Assembly (NCBI GenBank): GCA_002551355.1
Contig: NTHE01000035.1
Location: 1 to 64,000 of the forward strand
Reading direction: 5' to 3'
Source: Streptomyces sp. man185
GTDB lineage: Bacteria > Actinomycetota > Actinomycetes > Streptomycetales > Streptomycetaceae
DNA: 64,000 nucleotides
A model generated the notes under the pieces. The model saw only the letters and a program-made list of their open reading frames with translations, did not search any database and was not told the DNA's origin. How positions within the stretch are numbered: the stretch's first letter is position 1; every line of letters begins with the position of its first letter. Below are positions 8,096 to 18,100 of this stretch, in pieces. Both the position numbers and the translations under genes were made by a program.

Positions 8096-8851
8096 ATGCA
8101 GAGTCCGCTTTTCAGCCACACCGAGCAGCAGACCCAGGACCGGTACGCGATCCAGAACCCGCAGCTCCTGCGGGTCTCGCTGACCGGCCACGACGACGTC
8201 CTCGCCCGCAAGGGCGCGATGGTCGCCTACCAGGGCCTGATGGACTTCGACGGGGAGTACCAGTCCCGGAGTCAGCGCAATGCCCGCGCGCGCACCGGCG
8301 AGGGCCTCGACCTGATGCGCGTGTCCGGCCAGGGCACCGTCTACCTCGCCAACCTCGCCCAGTACATCCACGTCGTGGACGTCGATCGCGAGGGGATGAC
8401 CGTGGACAGCTCCTACGTCCTCGCGCTCGACTCCTCGCTGCACACCGAGGTCATCGCGGTCGACAGCCAGTACGGCATCTCCGGCAGCGGCAAGTACCAG
8501 CTCAACATCTCCGGCTCGGGCAAGGTCGCCCTCATGACCTCGGGCCAGCCGCTGATGATGCAGGTCACGCCCGAGAAGTACGTCAACGTCGACGCGGACG
8601 CGATCGTCGCCTGGTCCAGCTCCCTGCGCGTGCAGATGCAGGCCCAGACGCACTCCTCCGGCGTCTTCAGGCGTCGTGGCAACACCGGCGAGGGCTGGGA
8701 GCTGAGCTTCCTCGGACAGGGCTTCGCCCTGGTCCAGCCGAGCGAGGTCATGCCTCCGCAGAGCGCCCAGATCGGTCAGGGCGCCCGCGCCCAGTTCGGC
8801 ATGGGCCAGCAGGGCTCTCACGGTCAGAACCAGAACAACGCCTGGAACTGA
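8096..8851 (+). CDS. AIM24-family protein
   Basis: A 251-residue third AIM24 domain in tandem, 19 nt after the second, with GGGAGGGA upstream of ATG 8096. It shares with the fusion protein the sequence NPQLLRVSLTGHDDVLARKGAMVAYQG and ends in a Gln/Asn/Gly-rich tail (~30 residues) that looks disordered. It is closer in sequence to the C-terminal half of the TerD fusion than to the middle gene, suggesting duplication within the cluster. A strong bidirectional terminator follows at 8883. Confidence 0.88.
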   Translation: MQSPLFSHTEQQTQDRYAIQNPQLLRVSLTGHDDVLARKGAMVAYQGLMDFDGEYQSRSQRNARARTGEGLDLMRVSGQGTVYLANLAQYIHVVDVDREGMTVDSSYVLALDSSLHTEVIAVDSQYGISGSGKYQLNISGSGKVALMTSGQPLMMQVTPEKYVNVDADAIVAWSSSLRVQMQAQTHSSGVFRRRGNTGEGWELSFLGQGFALVQPSEVMPPQSAQIGQGARAQFGMGQQGSHGQNQNNAWN

Positions 8852-8882
8852 CCGGTACCCGCAGAGCACAGCGGTAGACGCC

Positions 8883-8918
8883 AGTAAGGGGCGGCCTCCA
8901 CAGAGGCCGCCCCTTACT
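8883..8918. terminator. Bidirectional hairpin terminator
   Basis: Perfect 16-bp arms (8883-8898 and 8903-8918) with a 4-nt loop lie between the AIM24 operon and the convergent Nudix gene. The arms begin AGTAAGGGGCGG. On each strand the stem ends in short A/T sequence, so it can serve both transcripts. Confidence 0.8.
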
Positions 8919-8938
8919 CATATCGCTTCAGCCTGCCG

Positions 8939-9478
8939 CTACAGCCGGGACCGCGTCGACTCCAGCAGCCGTACGACGGACGCGTCGGCCACTTCGGGCA
9001 CATCCGCGTAGCCGAACCAGCGCAGCTCCAGGGACTCCTCGCTGATCCGCTCCGCCGCTCCGGCCGGGGCCAGCGCGGCGTACTGCACGTCGAGGTGCCA
9101 GTTGCAGGGGGACGGAATCGGGTGCCGGTCCAGCCGGACCGGTCCGCCGGGCAGCAGGGTGAGCCCCGTGATGCCGGACTCCTCCGTCGCCTCACGGAGC
9201 GCCGCCGCCTCCAGGGTGGCGTCCTGCTCCTCGCAGTGGCCGCCCATCTGGAGCCACATCCGGAGCTTCCGGTGCAGGGTCAGCAGAACCCGCCCCCGCT
9301 CCGGATCGATCACCAGGGCGCTGGCCGTCACATGCCCGGCCCCGCACGCCTTCCACATGCCGTCGTCGTGGAGTGCCAGGTGATCCAGGTAGGCCTGACG
9401 CAGCTCCGTCTGGTCACCGTGGGCGTCCTCAGGGGCATACCCCTTCAATACGAGAACGGCGTCGTCGTGCAGGCTCAC
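8939..9478 (-). CDS. Nudix hydrolase
   Basis: A 179-residue protein with a complete Nudix box: GGHCEEQDATLEAAALREAT followed by EESG, matching Gx5Ex7REUxEExGU. Nudix enzymes hydrolyse nucleoside diphosphates linked to another group; the substrate cannot be read from the sequence. GTG 9478 overlaps the TGA of the upstream zincin-like gene (GTGA), so it is translationally coupled to it. The frame stays open far upstream but that part is antisense-free shadow of the zincin gene in another frame. Confidence 0.88.
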   Translation of the reverse strand: MSLHDDAVLVLKGYAPEDAHGDQTELRQAYLDHLALHDDGMWKACGAGHVTASALVIDPERGRVLLTLHRKLRMWLQMGGHCEEQDATLEAAALREATEESGITGLTLLPGGPVRLDRHPIPSPCNWHLDVQYAALAPAGAAERISEESLELRWFGYADVPEVADASVVRLLESTRSRL

Positions 9479-10932
9479 TGACCGGGGCCGCCCTTGCCGT
9501 CCTCGTCGCCCTTGCCCTCGACCTGATCGTCGGCGTCGGCGTCGGTCTCGGGTGCCTTCGGCTTGCCGGAGCCCTTCGCCGCCTCGCCGAGCATCTTGTC
9601 CAGCTCGGAGAAGTCGGCCTGCTCGTGGTGGACGAAGCCGTCCGGGTCGTCCAGGTCGTGGGCGGTCGGCAGCATGTCCGGGTGGGACCAGAGCGCGTCC
9701 CGGCCCTCCAGGCCCCGGGCGTCCGTGAGCGAGGCCCACAGCCGCGAGGCGTCCCGCAGCCGGCGCGGGCGCAGCTGAAGACCGATGAGCGTGGCGAACG
9801 TCTGCTCGGCCGGTCCGCCGGAGGCGCGCCGCCTGCGCATCGTCTCGCGCAGCGCGTCGGACGAGGTCAGCCGGGACTTCGCGGCCTCGTGGACCACCGC
9901 GTCCACCCAGCCCTCCACCAGCGCGAGAGCCGTCTCCAGACGGGCCAGGGACGCCTTCTGCCCGGGCGTGTCCTCCGGCTGGAACATGCCCTGCTGAAGG
10001 GCGTCCTGCAGCTGCTCCGGCTGCGAGGGGTCGAACTGGCCGACGACGTCCTCCAGCTTGCTGGTGTCGACCTTGATGCCGCGCGCGTACGCCTCGACGG
10101 CGCCGAACAGATGCGACCGCAGCCACGGGACATGGGCGAAGAGCCGCTGGTGGGCGGCCTCGCGCAGGGCCAGATACAGCCGGACCTCGTCCTGCGGGAC
10201 GCTGAGGTCCTTGCCGAACTTCTCCACGTTCAACGGGAGCAGCGCGGCCTTGCCCGCCGGCCCCAGCGGAAGTCCGATGTCGGTGGAACCCACCACCTCA
10301 CCGGCCAGCACGCCCACGGCCTGCCCGATCTGCTGGCCGAACATGGCGCCGCCCATGGAGCGCATCATGCCGATCAGCGGGCCCGCCATGGCCTGCATCT
10401 CCTCGGGCAGCACATCGCCCATCGCCAGGCCCACCCGCTCGGCCACCGGATCGACCAGCTGCTGCCAGGCCGGCAGAGAGGCTTCGACCCACTCCGCGCG
10501 GCTCCAGGCCACGGTGGAGACCGAACCGGACGGCATCGACGTCACGCCGTCCAGCCAGAGGTCCGCCAGCCGCAGCGCCTCGTCGACCGCCGTGCGCTCG
10601 GACGGGCCGACACTGGCGTCCTTGGATCCGTCCGGGGCGCCCTGCGAGACCGTCTGGCGGGCGATCTGCTTGGCCATGTCCCAGTTCACGGGACCGCCCT
10701 CGTAGCTCAGCATCTGGCCGAGCTGCTGGAAGGCCGCGCCGAGATCGTTCGGATTCATCGAGCCGAACATTGCTGCGAACGGGTTGTCTCCGCCCGCCCC
10801 CGGCCCGAAACCGAACGGGTTTCCCGGCCCGCCCGCGCTCTGCCCACCTTCGGTGGGGTCCTTCTTCTTGCCCTCGTCGCCGTTCTCCGGCTCCTCCGGC
10901 GGAAGGCCGAATCCGAATGGGGTGTCACTCAC
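9475..10932 (-). CDS. Zincin_2/DUF2342-family putative metalloprotease
   Basis: A 485-residue cytoplasmic protein of the family often called 'zinc-dependent metalloprotease' or 'F420-biosynthesis-associated' protein in Actinobacteria. The N-terminus is Gly/Pro-rich (MSDTPFGFGLPPEEP); the core has VNWDMAKQIARQ and LREAAHQRLFAHVPWLRSHL; the C-terminus is acidic and Lys-rich. In place of a canonical HExxH I see EAAHQRLF, so catalysis is doubtful from sequence alone although this is the family's usual motif. ATG 10932. It is translationally coupled to the Nudix gene. Confidence 0.82.
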   Translation of the reverse strand: MSDTPFGFGLPPEEPENGDEGKKKDPTEGGQSAGGPGNPFGFGPGAGGDNPFAAMFGSMNPNDLGAAFQQLGQMLSYEGGPVNWDMAKQIARQTVSQGAPDGSKDASVGPSERTAVDEALRLADLWLDGVTSMPSGSVSTVAWSRAEWVEASLPAWQQLVDPVAERVGLAMGDVLPEEMQAMAGPLIGMMRSMGGAMFGQQIGQAVGVLAGEVVGSTDIGLPLGPAGKAALLPLNVEKFGKDLSVPQDEVRLYLALREAAHQRLFAHVPWLRSHLFGAVEAYARGIKVDTSKLEDVVGQFDPSQPEQLQDALQQGMFQPEDTPGQKASLARLETALALVEGWVDAVVHEAAKSRLTSSDALRETMRRRRASGGPAEQTFATLIGLQLRPRRLRDASRLWASLTDARGLEGRDALWSHPDMLPTAHDLDDPDGFVHHEQADFSELDKMLGEAAKGSGKPKAPETDADADDQVEGKGDEDGKGGPGQ

Positions 10933-11122
10933 GGGTTTCCTCGGCTCGTAGGGCCGCCGGCTCGAACCGACGGCGACTGCCCGACATCACCATCCAGCGT
11001 AGACACCACGCCCGCTTCGGGCCTCAGTGCTCCGCCGACTCCCGGCCTGCGGCAGGATGGACGCCACCTGGTACGTACGCGTCATTCGGGTACGTACTGA
11101 AGACAACCGCTGGAGACGCCCG

Positions 11123-12274
11123 GTGAGTTCCCCAGATCCGCAGGTTCGCGCAGCGCGAAACCTGACCGACCCCTCGCCCGAGAACGCGCCCGAAGAGAAA
11201 CGCCCCAGGGCCCCCAGAAACCGGGGCCCCGTCGTAGCGGTCACCGGCGCCGCCACCGGCATCGGCGAACTGCTGACCGCCCATCTCGCCGCTTCCGACG
11301 CGATCAAGCAGGTCATCGCGATCGACGAGCGTCGCGGAGACGTCTCCGAGGCGACCTGGCACATCCTGGACGTACGGGATCCGGCCATCGCCGAGAAGCT
11401 GCGCGGCGCGGACGTCGTCGTGCACCTGGCCCTCGACCTCGACCTGGAGACCGACCCCGCCGCCCGCACCGCGTACAACGTACGCGGAACCCAGACCGTG
11501 CTCACCGCCGCAGCCGCGGTCGGAGTCCACCGGGTCGTGCTGTGCACCTCGGCGATGGTCTACGGGGCGCTCGCCGACAACGACGTACCGCTCTCCGAGG
11601 ACGCCGAGCTGCGCGCCACTGCCGAGGCCACCGGCGTCGGCGACCTCCTGGAGATCGAACGGCTCGGCCGCCGGGCCCCGCGCGCCCACCCCGGGCTCAA
11701 CGTCACCGTCGTGCGCCCCACCGTCCTGATCGGCGGCACCGACACCGCCCTGACCCGCTACTTCGAGTCCCCGCGCCTCCTGGTCGTCGCCGGATCCCGC
11801 CCCGCGTGGCAGTTCTGCCACGTCGACGACCTGGTCACGGCGCTGGAGTACGCCGCCCTGGAGAAGATCGACGGCGAGTTCGCCGTCGGCTGCGACGGCT
11901 GGCTGGAGCAGGAGGAGGTCGAGGAGCTCAGCGGCGTACGCCGGATGGAGCTGCCCTCCGCCGTGGCGCTCGGAGCGGCGGCCCGGCTGCACCGGATCGG
12001 CCTCACCCCGTCCCCGGCGGGCGACCTGGCGTACACGATGCACCCCTGGGTGGTCAGCGTCAGCCGGCTGCACGATGTGGGATGGCGGCCGAAGTGGACC
12101 AACGAGGAGGTGCTCGGCGCCCTCCTCGAAGAGGTCGAGGGCCGCCACACGCTCGCCGGACGCCGGCTCGGCCGCAAGGACGCCACCGCCGCCGGAGCCG
12201 CCGGAGCCACGGTCGCCCTGCTCGGCGCCGCCGCCGTGGTCCGCCGCGCCCGCAGGGCCCGCCGCCGCATCTGA
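11123..12274 (+). CDS. SDR-family NAD(P)-dependent epimerase/dehydratase-like protein
   Basis: A 383-residue extended short-chain dehydrogenase-like protein. The Rossmann motif is VVAVTGAATGIGE (~residue 40). The active-site region reads CTSAMVYGA, with the YxxxK position lost (VYGALAD), so it is an atypical SDR that may not be a normal oxidoreductase. VVRPTVLIGG and FCHVDDLV are typical of the epimerase branch. The C-terminus has a short hydrophobic Ala-rich segment and ends RRARRARRRI, possibly a membrane anchor. GTG 11123 has GGAG 8 nt upstream. The tandem gtacgtac motif sits in its leader. Confidence 0.82.
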   Translation: MSSPDPQVRAARNLTDPSPENAPEEKRPRAPRNRGPVVAVTGAATGIGELLTAHLAASDAIKQVIAIDERRGDVSEATWHILDVRDPAIAEKLRGADVVVHLALDLDLETDPAARTAYNVRGTQTVLTAAAAVGVHRVVLCTSAMVYGALADNDVPLSEDAELRATAEATGVGDLLEIERLGRRAPRAHPGLNVTVVRPTVLIGGTDTALTRYFESPRLLVVAGSRPAWQFCHVDDLVTALEYAALEKIDGEFAVGCDGWLEQEEVEELSGVRRMELPSAVALGAAARLHRIGLTPSPAGDLAYTMHPWVVSVSRLHDVGWRPKWTNEEVLGALLEEVEGRHTLAGRRLGRKDATAAGAAGATVALLGAAAVVRRARRARRRI

Positions 12275-12394
12275 CCGCCCACCGCGCCCGGGGCCCCTGC
12301 GGCGCGGCCCCTGTAGGAGGCTCCAATCCGGCCGGCCGGCCGCCGGTAGAACAGGCAATTCCGGGATGTCGGAGCCATGCGGCACGATGGGAGC

Positions 12395-12856
<462 letters not shown>

Positions 12857-12982
12857 GCGCAAACCGGACCGGGGCGCATCAGCCCCGATTTGCGTAACCG
12901 CACCCCCGCCACGAGCGTTGGTCTTCCGGATCGTTAATCTGCTGATCGGGCATCCGGTCGCTCATGGGGTAGGGAGGTCGTG

Positions 12983-13153
12983 ATGGCGGCACTCGCTTGG
13001 CTGTTGATTCCACTTTTCGCTGCTGTCGGTGGTGCGATATGGGCGAGCTGGGCTGCCCGAAATCGCACGACCGGCGATGTCACCGAACTCGCCGGCTACG
13101 CCAGGTTCCGTGACGCGATGGAGAAATCGCACTCCGGTTCCGAGGCTCTCTGA
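12983..13153 (+). CDS. Small single-pass membrane protein
   Basis: A 56-residue protein not long enough for most ORF cut-offs. AGGGAGG lies just upstream of a GTG (12980) and an ATG (12983) in the same frame. Residues 2-25 form one hydrophobic helix (AALAWLLIPLFAAVGGAIWAS) followed by a charged cytoplasmic tail ending HSGSEAL. Short proteins of this design sit beside ylbL-like protease genes in Streptomyces. The good ribosome site, the hydrophobic profile and Streptomyces-like third-position GC support it. No function is known. Confidence 0.7.
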   Translation: MAALAWLLIPLFAAVGGAIWASWAARNRTTGDVTELAGYARFRDAMEKSHSGSEAL

Positions 13154-13254
13154 GACCGAAGCACGCCGCGTGACCACCTTCCGCCGCGTTCCGGTCGCCT
13201 CGTACGGACCGGCCCCGGCGGTGCACTGACAGGCCCTTCCCGTACTGTCGTTCC

Positions 13255-14370
13255 ATGCCACGCCGCACCGCGACGATGCTCGCTTCCACTCTCGTCCTCA
13301 TCGCGCTGCTCTGCGCAGGCGTGCTGATCAAAGTGCCGTATTCGGAGATGTCTCCCGGACCGACGGTCAACACGCTGGGTGACGCGCGCGGCGAGCCCGT
13401 CCTGCAGATCTCCGGTCGCAAGACGTACCCGGCGTCGGGCCATCTCAACATGACGACGGTCCGCGTCACCGGAGCGGACTACCGGATGAACATCGTCGAG
13501 GCCGTCTACGGCTGGCTGGCCCACGACAGCGTCGTGGTGCCGCACGACACGCTCTACCCGGACGGCAAGACCGAGGAGCAGTCCACCCAGGAGAACGCCG
13601 AGGAGTTCAGCCAGTCCCAGGAGAGCGCCAAGGTGGCCGCCCTCAAGGAGCTGAAGATCCCGGTCTCCACGCAGGTCGTGGTCTCCACGGTGGTCAAGGA
13701 CAGCCCTTCCGAGGACAAGCTGCACGCGGGCGACGTGATCAAGGCCGTCGACGGCACGGTGGTCAAGGAGCCCGGCGACGTGGCGAAGCTCGTCACCGAG
13801 CACCGGCCCGGCGAGGACGTCACCTTCACCATCGTCCCGGCGAAGGAGGCCGCCGCGGCCGAGAAGGCCGGCCGCGCCCCCGAGGGCAGCGAGAAGATCA
13901 CCATCAGGACCGCGAAGGCTCCCGCCGCCGAGGGCGACGGCGAGGAGGGCGGCAAGGACCGGGCGATCGTCGGGATCAGGGCCGGCACGGACCACACGTT
14001 CCCGTTCGAGATCGACATCAAGCTCGCGGACGTCGGCGGGCCGAGCGCCGGGCTGATGTTCTCCCTCGGCATCATCGACAAGCTCACCCCGGGCGATCTG
14101 ACCGGTGGCAAGTTCGTCGCGGGCACCGGCACCATCGACGACGCGGGCACCGTCGGACCGATCGGCGGCATCAACATGAAACTGGTCGGCGCCCGCGACG
14201 CCGGCGCCCGCTACTTCCTCACGCCCGACGACAACTGCGCCTCGGCCGCCGCCGACACCCCGGACGGGCTCACCCTCGTGCGGATCAAGACCATCGAGGA
14301 CGCCACGAAGTCGCTGGAGCAGATCCGGGCGGGGAAGACCGCCGGCCTGCCGAGCTGCTCGACCGGCTGA
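13255..14370 (+). CDS. YlbL-type PDZ / Lon-like (S16) serine protease
   Basis: A 371-residue protein anchored by an N-terminal hydrophobic segment (residues ~8-26). A PDZ domain follows in the middle (VVKDSPSEDKLHAGDVIKAVDG), then a Lon-type catalytic domain with Ser in GGPSAGLMFSLG and the partner Lys in GGINMKLVGARDAGA. This is the YlbL/SdrC family of membrane-tethered Ser-Lys proteases. A glutamate-rich insertion separates the two domains. It is convergent with the PPA1309 gene, sharing a hairpin terminator. Confidence 0.9.
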   Translation: MPRRTATMLASTLVLIALLCAGVLIKVPYSEMSPGPTVNTLGDARGEPVLQISGRKTYPASGHLNMTTVRVTGADYRMNIVEAVYGWLAHDSVVVPHDTLYPDGKTEEQSTQENAEEFSQSQESAKVAALKELKIPVSTQVVVSTVVKDSPSEDKLHAGDVIKAVDGTVVKEPGDVAKLVTEHRPGEDVTFTIVPAKEAAAAEKAGRAPEGSEKITIRTAKAPAAEGDGEEGGKDRAIVGIRAGTDHTFPFEIDIKLADVGGPSAGLMFSLGIIDKLTPGDLTGGKFVAGTGTIDDAGTVGPIGGINMKLVGARDAGARYFLTPDDNCASAAADTPDGLTLVRIKTIEDATKSLEQIRAGKTAGLPSCSTG

Positions 14371-14371
14371 C

Positions 14372-14415
14372 GGCCGCGCCGCCCGGGGACCGTACGTGGG
14401 CCCCGGGCAGCGGCC
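14372..14415. terminator. Hairpin between convergent genes
   Basis: A GC-rich imperfect stem (GGCCGCGCCGCCCGGGG against CCCCGGGCAGCGGCC) with a 12-nt loop fills the 48 nt between the ylbL-like stop and the stop of the convergent PPA1309-family gene. There is no T-tract, as is common in Streptomyces. Confidence 0.6.
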
Positions 14416-14418
14416 GGA

Positions 14419-14979
14419 TCAGGACTCGAACGTCGCCGCGAGCGCCTCGGCGAGGCCGGGCACCAGACCGGCCCCGGTCAGCACCTCGGTGGGGGAGTCC
14501 TTCTCGCGCAGCCGCACGGCGGACTCGCGCGCCCCGTCCCGCAGGACGGCCACGGTCATCCGCACCTCCTGCCGGTCGGGGTGCTTGGCCACCCACTGGG
14601 TCAGCTGCTTGTCGCTGAGACCGTCCGGCACCGACGCCTCGGCGGACGGCGGCAGCATCAGCCGCTCCACCGTCATGGCGCAGCCGACCACGGCGTCGGG
14701 CCAGGCGATCGTGGCGAGGAAGTCGTCGAGCGCGGTGCCCGGCGGCAGCTCGTCCTGCTCGATCGGGGTGAGTGCGGCGACCGAGGAGCTGGGGTCCTCC
14801 AGGCCCAGCTGAGCGGCGAGGCCGGGCTCCTGGACCCGCAGCCGGGCGGTGTCGACCAGGGCGAACAGCCGGGCGGGCTGGTCCCAGCCGAGGTTGGAGG
14901 CATAGGCGTCGATTTCGAGGACGGCGACGGTCAGCGGACTCGCGGCCATCGGGGGTCCTGCGGGGGAAACGTTGGGCAT
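14419..14979 (-). CDS. PPA1309-family conserved protein
   Basis: A 186-residue acidic protein of the actinobacterial PPA1309 family, recognised from EIDAYASNLGWDQPARLFALVDTARLR, FLATIAWPDAVVGCAMTVERLMLP and AVRLREKDSPTEVLTGAGLVPGLAEAL. It has no membrane segment and no catalytic motif that I recognise. ATG 14979 gives the MPNVS start seen in relatives; an in-frame ATG at 14949 with AGGA upstream is the alternative. It is divergent from the UPF0182 gene, about 120 nt apart. Function unknown. Confidence 0.85.
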   Translation of the reverse strand: MPNVSPAGPPMAASPLTVAVLEIDAYASNLGWDQPARLFALVDTARLRVQEPGLAAQLGLEDPSSSVAALTPIEQDELPPGTALDDFLATIAWPDAVVGCAMTVERLMLPPSAEASVPDGLSDKQLTQWVAKHPDRQEVRMTVAVLRDGARESAVRLREKDSPTEVLTGAGLVPGLAEALAATFES

Positions 14980-15102
14980 GGGCAATATCCTGCCTCCTTC
15001 CGCCCCGGGAACGGGAACTAGGTAAAGCCTCAGTAAGTTGCATAGGTGGGCTCTAGGATCGCTGGGCCTGTTCACACGACCGCGAACTTCGAGGGGCGCA
15101 CG

Positions 15103-18100
15103 TTGGCTTTCCAGATGCCGGACCGCGGCGGAGGCCCGACCGGGCCACGGATCAGAGTCGGCCGCCCGTCCCGGCGTGCCCGTACCCTGCTCATGACTTT
15201 GGGCGTCCTGGCGGTTCTCGCCATGGCCTTCGTCATGTTCGCCGGGTTCTGGACGGACTGGCTCTGGTACAGGTCGGTCGCGTATTCATCCGTCTTCACC
15301 ACCACCCTGTGGACCAAGATCGGGCTGTTCCTCGTCTTCGGACTGCTGATGGCCCTGGCCATCGGTGTGAACGTCTGGCTCGCGCACCGGCTCCGGCCGC
15401 CGCTGAGCGCGATGTCGCTGGAGCAGCAGAGCCTGGACCGCTACCGCATGAGCATCGCCCCCTACAAGAAGTGGGTGCTGCTCGCCGTCACGGCGCTCGT
15501 CGGGCTGATCGCCGGAGCTTCCGCCTCCGGCCAGTGGCGCACGTGGCTGATGTACGTCAACGGCGTGGCGTTCGGGCAGAAGGACCCCCAGTTCCAGCTG
15601 GACGTGTCCTTCTACGCCTTCGACCTGCCGTGGTACCGCTTCATGCTGGGCTTCGGCTTCGCGGCGACCGTACTCGCGCTGATCGCCGCGGCGCTGACCC
15701 ACTATCTGTACGGCGGGCTGCGCATCACCAGCCCCGGCGCCCGCGCCACCGGGGCGGCCACCGGCCACCTCTCGGTGCTGCTCGGCATCTTCGTCTCCCT
15801 GAAGGCCGTGGCGTACTGGCTCGACCGGTACGGGCTGGCCGTGAAGTCCAGTGACTTCAAGGCCACCGACAACTGGGCGGGCCTGCGGTACGTCGACGCC
15901 AACGCCTATCTCCCGGCGAAAACCATCCTGTTCTGCATCGCAGCGATCTGCGCGGCGCTGTTCTTCGCGACGCTGTGGCGCCGCACCTGGCAGCTCCCGG
16001 TCATCGGCTTCGGCCTGATGGTGCTCTCGGCGATCCTGATCGGCGGGCTCTACCCGGCGATCGTGCAGAAGTTCCAGGTCCAGCCGAACGAGCAGGCCAA
16101 GGAAGCGCCGTTCATCCAGAAGAACATCAATGCCACACGCGACGCGTACGACATCGATGACGCCAAGGTGGACGACTACGACGGTCAGGCGACCACGGAG
16201 GACGACACCAAGCTGCGGGCCGCGGCCAACACCGCCGCCAGCTACCGCGTGATGGACCCCAACGTCGTCTCCCCGGCCTTCCAGCAGCTCCAGCAGCGGA
16301 GGAACTACTACCAGTTCCCGAGGACGCTGGACGTCGACCGCTACAAGGACAAGGACGGCAAGGAGCAGGACACCGTCATCGGTCTGCGTGAGCTGAACAT
16401 CCAGGGCCTGCCCAAGCGGAACTGGATCAACGACCACTTCACGTACACCCACGGGTACGGTGCCATCGCGGCCCGCGGCACGACCACCGGCACCAACCCG
16501 GCGGGGTCTCCGGACTTCACCGAGTCGGGCCTGCCCTCCACCGGTGAGTTCGGCAAGTACGAGCAGCGGATCTACTACGGCGAGAAGACCGAGCAGTACT
16601 CCATCGTCGGCGGGCCCCAGAAGGAGCTCGACTACGAGGAGGACGGCGAGAGGACCACCAGCTACGAGGGCGACAGCGGGGTCAGTCTCTCCAACACCTT
16701 CAACCGTGCCGCGTACGCGGTCTCGTTCAGCGAGCCGCAGATCATGTACTCGGGAGCCATCGGTGAGGGCTCGCGGATCCTGTACAACCGCACGCCCAAG
16801 GAGCGCGTCGAGGCGGTCGCCCCGTGGCTGACCATCGACGGCGACGCCTACCCGGCGGTCGTCGACGGCCGGATCAAGTGGATCGTCGACGCGTACACCA
16901 CGACCAACGGCTACCCGTACGCGTCCCGGACGACGCTCGGCGACACCACGGCCGACTCGCTGACCACCAACCAGCGCGCGGTCGTCGCCCAGCAGAACCA
17001 GGTCAACTACATCCGCAACTCGGTGAAGGCCACCGTCGACGCGTACGACGGCAAGGTCAAGCTCTACGAGTGGGACACCGAGGACCCGGTCCTCAAGACC
17101 TGGCGCAAGGCGTTCCCGGGTACGGTCGAGCCCCGCGGTGACATCCCGCAGGAGCTCATGGACCACCTGCGCTATCCGCAGGACCTCTTCAAGGTCCAGC
17201 GCGAGCTGCTCACCCGCTACCACGTCGAGGACCCCGCGCAGTTCTACAGCGGCTCCGACGCGTGGCAGGTGCCGGACGACCCGACCAACAAGGAGCCGGG
17301 CTCCGTTCCGCCCTACTACCTGAGCATGAAGATGCCGGGCCAGAACGAGCAGCAGTTCTCGCTGACGACCACGTTCACTCCGAGAGGGCGCCCCAACCTG
17401 GGGGCCTTCATGGCGGTGAACGCGGACGCGGCCAGCAAGGACTACGGCACCATGCGGCTGCTACGGGTCACGTCCACGGTGAAGGGCCCGGGCCAGGTAC
17501 AGAGTGAGCTGAACGGCAACGAGGACGTCGCCACGTTCGTGAGGGACCTCAGGGGCTCGGACTCCGACATCGAGTACGGCAACCTGCTGACTGTTCCGCT
17601 CGAAGGCGGCTTCCTCTACATCGAGCCCGTCTACACGCGCGGTGGCACCCAGAACTACCCGCTGCTGCGCAAGGTGGCCGCGTCGTACGGTTCGAAGATC
17701 GTCTTCGAGAACAGTCTCGCAGAGGCCCTCAACGCCGTCTTCGGGGTCGAGGACGACGGGACCACGACACCGCCCGACGCCGATGATCCGCCGGGCGAGA
17801 CCGACCAGCCTCCGGCCACCGGCAGCGCCGCGCTCAAGAAGGCCATCGCGGACGCCCAGAGGGCGTACTCCGACGGCGAGAAGGCGCTGCAGGAGCAGGA
17901 CTGGCCTGCCTACGGCAAGGCCCAGGAGGCTCTTCAGGACGCCCTGGAGCGAGCCGCCGCCGCGGAGCCCAAGGCGGGCTCCGAGGGGGACAAGGCCGAC
18001 AGCGCAGAGAAGCCCGAGGGCGACGCCAAGCCGGACAGTTCGGCCGAGCCCGCGAGCGTCGAGAAGCCGGCGGGCGCGGACAAGGCGGATCCGGCGAGGA

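Noticed and set aside
15286..17223. 645-codon minus-strand frame inside the UPF0182 gene
   Set aside because: Antisense to a well-recognised membrane protein gene; biased composition with no domain.
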